NCBI GenBank assembly: GCA_043820105.1
Contig: JBDREC010000065.1
Coordinates: 1 to 64,000 of the forward strand
Direction of reading: 5' to 3'
Source of the DNA: JBDREC01 sp043820105 [NCBI: Pseudomonadota bacterium]
GTDB taxonomy: Bacteria; Bdellovibrionota_F; JAHFAK01
Length of the DNA: 64,000 nucleotides
Below are positions 62,355 to 64,000 of this stretch, piece by piece. The notes beneath the pieces are model-generated. The model was given only the letters and a program-made list of their open reading frames with translations. It ran no database searches and was not told the origin of the DNA. Made by a program: the position numbers and the translations under genes. Positions within the stretch are counted from its first letter, which is position 1. Each line of letters starts with the position of its first letter.

Positions 62355-62438
62355 CAAGTCTTTTTTCTTTTGACTAAACCCTTAAAATATTATACATGGC
62401 GTCATGTTTTGTTTTTTATTTAAACATTGGAAATGTAA

Positions 62439-64000
62439 TTGATTTTTTGTAATAATAAATTAGTATTAGTAGTAATATTCATTTTAATTCCATTACTACT
62501 TCCTAATTGTAAAAGAAAAATTGAAAATAATTCTCAAGCTATCAATCAAATACAGATAATTGACGTATGTCCGCTCAAAAAACCTTCATTGCCACATGTG
62601 GAACCTGAGAAAGAAGAAAAAGAAGAAGAAGAAAAAAAAATTCATCCCAAACCACAAGAAAAAGAAGAAAACAAACCAATATTAAAAAATATCACAAAAA
62701 AAAGCTCTTTAACAACCTTATCCAAAACAATAAGCCCAATTATTCCAATTCTTAAAGAAAAGTCCAAAGCATCTTATTGCATAGATTTTGAAAACTTATC
62801 TGACATTGAAAAAAAGGACATTGGAAAATATACTATAAATCAAAAAGAAGAGTTTCTATTTTTAAACGATGATCAAAACATAAAACTACCATCTGAAAAA
62901 GCAATTTCTCTTTCATTCTTTAGTCAAATAACTGATATTCATTTAATTGATGAGGAAGCTCCCTCAAGAAGTGTGCTTCAAGATATTCCAGCAATTAGTG
63001 GCTTTTATAGATACGCAGAACAATATTCTACACAATTTTTTGATTCTGCAATCCGAACTTTAAATAAATTATCAAAAGAAAGTGGCAAAAATCCAGATCA
63101 TGTTTTTTTCACAGGTGACATAATAGAAAATGCTTTAGAAAATGAAAAAAACTGGTTTTTCGATATTATAAAGGGAAATAAAATAAATCCAGATTCAGGA
63201 GATGACGAGGATCCCATACCATGTGATGATTCAAAGGCAAGCTGCGTGATCAATGATCCAAATGATCCTTTTAAAGCTGAGGGTCTATTAAAAAATACTG
63301 ATTGGCATTTAGCTCTTGGAAATCATGATCTTCTATTGTATGGAAATTTCACATATGAAAGTCTTGATAAAGAAAGTAAAAATCCACAATCCAAGCTTCC
63401 TTTTAAACTTCCTTTTGATCCACTGGCACATAAAGCAAACGCATATATTTATCCCTCCGAAGATTATATTTCATTCGAAGAAATCAAGCAAAGTGTTGAA
63501 GATAAAATAGCTGAAGATAATACAGAAGAAGCCATTTTTGATATTATTCCTGATGATGCAAGAGCCCTTATTACTCTAGATGAATTAATGAAAGACTTAG
63601 AAAACCACTTTCAAGGTAAAAAAGAAATTAAACCTTATTACAGTTTTGTACAGAAGAGCAAAATCCCAATAAAATTTCTTATTTTAAATACATATTCAGA
63701 CTGTGGTGGTTCTGAAGGAATAATTTACCAAGAACAATTTAATTTTATAGAAGATGAATTAGCAAGTGCACAAGCAAATAAGGAGCTAGTGATTTTAGTA
63801 TCTCACCATGGAAAGACTGAAATTAGACCATCCTTTCTTGACATGGTAGATTCAATAAAAGAATGCAAGGATAAGATTGAAATAATTTATTCAGGTGATG
63901 ACTTAGAATCATTATTAGCTGAACATGAAAATGTTATATTACATATTTCAGGCCACACACATGAAAACAGAGTCTTTAAAAGAAAAAATTACTATGAAAT
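62439..64000 (+). CDS. calcineurin-like phosphoesterase lipoprotein, 3' end outside the window
   Basis: The frame is open from TTG at 62439 (GGAA at 62429-62432 upstream) to the window edge, about 520 codons. The N-terminus has a lipoprotein-like signal (LVLVVIFILIPLLLPNC). A very charged Glu/Lys-rich linker follows (HVEPEKEEKEEEEKKIHPKP). The metallophosphoesterase motifs come next: SQITDIHLID, VFFTGDIIEN, LALGNHDLLLYG, LVSHHGK and ISGHTHENRVF. All five metal-ligand blocks are present, so it should be an active two-metal phosphoesterase outside the cytoplasm. The start codon is uncertain because no ATG occurs before the signal. Substrate unknown. Confidence 0.8.
   Translation, partial: MIFCNNKLVLVVIFILIPLLLPNCKRKIENNSQAINQIQIIDVCPLKKPSLPHVEPEKEEKEEEEKKIHPKPQEKEENKPILKNITKKSSLTTLSKTISPIIPILKEKSKASYCIDFENLSDIEKKDIGKYTINQKEEFLFLNDDQNIKLPSEKAISLSFFSQITDIHLIDEEAPSRSVLQDIPAISGFYRYAEQYSTQFFDSAIRTLNKLSKESGKNPDHVFFTGDIIENALENEKNWFFDIIKGNKINPDSGDDEDPIPCDDSKASCVINDPNDPFKAEGLLKNTDWHLALGNHDLLLYGNFTYESLDKESKNPQSKLPFKLPFDPLAHKANAYIYPSEDYISFEEIKQSVEDKIAEDNTEEAIFDIIPDDARALITLDELMKDLENHFQGKKEIKPYYSFVQKSKIPIKFLILNTYSDCGGSEGIIYQEQFNFIEDELASAQANKELVILVSHHGKTEIRPSFLDMVDSIKECKDKIEIIYSGDDLESLLAEHENVILHISGHTHENRVFKRKNYYE

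Larger units (their letters stand above)
61887..62438. other. gene-free stretch with word repeats and a terminator
   Basis: No convincing protein gene. It holds two heptamer-word blocks (61895-61922 and 62098-62118) and a strong hairpin terminator at 62313-62354. The segment just before the terminator (about 62265-62312) is less AT-rich than its surroundings and could belong to a small RNA. The remainder is AT-rich sequence without recognisable signals. Confidence 0.5.

Overview
The window is AT-rich (about one third G+C by eye) bacterial DNA from a Gram-negative organism. The evidence for an outer membrane is a Wzi-like beta-barrel, a GspC-like protein, many lipoproteins and a LolA-like protein. 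The S21 protein, the RpoD with a long N-terminal region, and the order rpsU-dnaG-rpoD look deltaproteobacterial in the broad sense (Desulfobacterota, Myxococcota or Bdellovibrionota relatives), but I cannot name a genus. TTG start codons behind good ribosome binding sites are common, and the standard code is used.

Layout. 1-994: a gene-free, repeat-bearing stretch with a 223-bp direct duplication and a possible IS21-type end. 995-16053: mostly housekeeping and envelope genes (M29 aminopeptidase, MFS, Wzi-like barrel, HD-GYP, VKOR-DsbA fusion, class II aldolase, RseP, TsaB, Sua5/YciO, GspC-like, a ChaN-like protein). 16065-28319: a striking divergent locus. Four paralogous ABC-2 permeases flank one ATPase; near-identical sigma-54-type promoters face both ways from the shared spacer; and the right-hand transcript continues into a GAF histidine kinase, an NtrC-type activator, a LolA-like protein, a cysteine-rich exported protein, an exported YidD-like protein and a TPR/membrane protein. 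28329-30321: PhoU-like and Na/Pi cotransporter genes. 30560-32211: an exported protein with four copies of an exactly spaced six-cysteine domain, split by a frameshift at a run of ten A. 32214-45367: lipoproteins and exported proteins (beta-propellers, a LamG-like protein, a 14-repeat RCC1 protein, a double staphylococcal-nuclease-fold protein), ArfB, a nitroreductase and a YhcH-family protein. One NHL-type lipoprotein gene is cut by an in-frame TGA.

45554-48485: a possible peptide-modification (RiPP-like) locus: strong promoter, 72-residue Asn/Arg-rich peptide, radical SAM-SPASM enzyme, then an MFS exporter. 48486-50275: a mobile-element graveyard beside tRNA-Lys and tRNA-Glu, with a 144-bp MITE-like hairpin, a truncated IS110-type transposase inside 33-bp inverted repeats, and remnants of an ankyrin-repeat gene and a tyrosine recombinase. 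50606-52116: an isolated pair resembling complex I NuoB and NuoD. 52191-56908: a YhaM-like exoribonuclease and a three-subunit molybdenum hydroxylase of the xanthine dehydrogenase type. 57139-61886: rpsU-dnaG-rpoD, tRNA-Met and a zinc-ribbon coiled-coil protein. 62439-64000: the 5' part of a calcineurin-like phosphoesterase lipoprotein that leaves the window.

A recurring feature is blocks of degenerate 7- or 8-bp words, often at stop codons and sometimes arranged as two complementary arms forming long hairpins. No CRISPR array or rRNA gene was seen.
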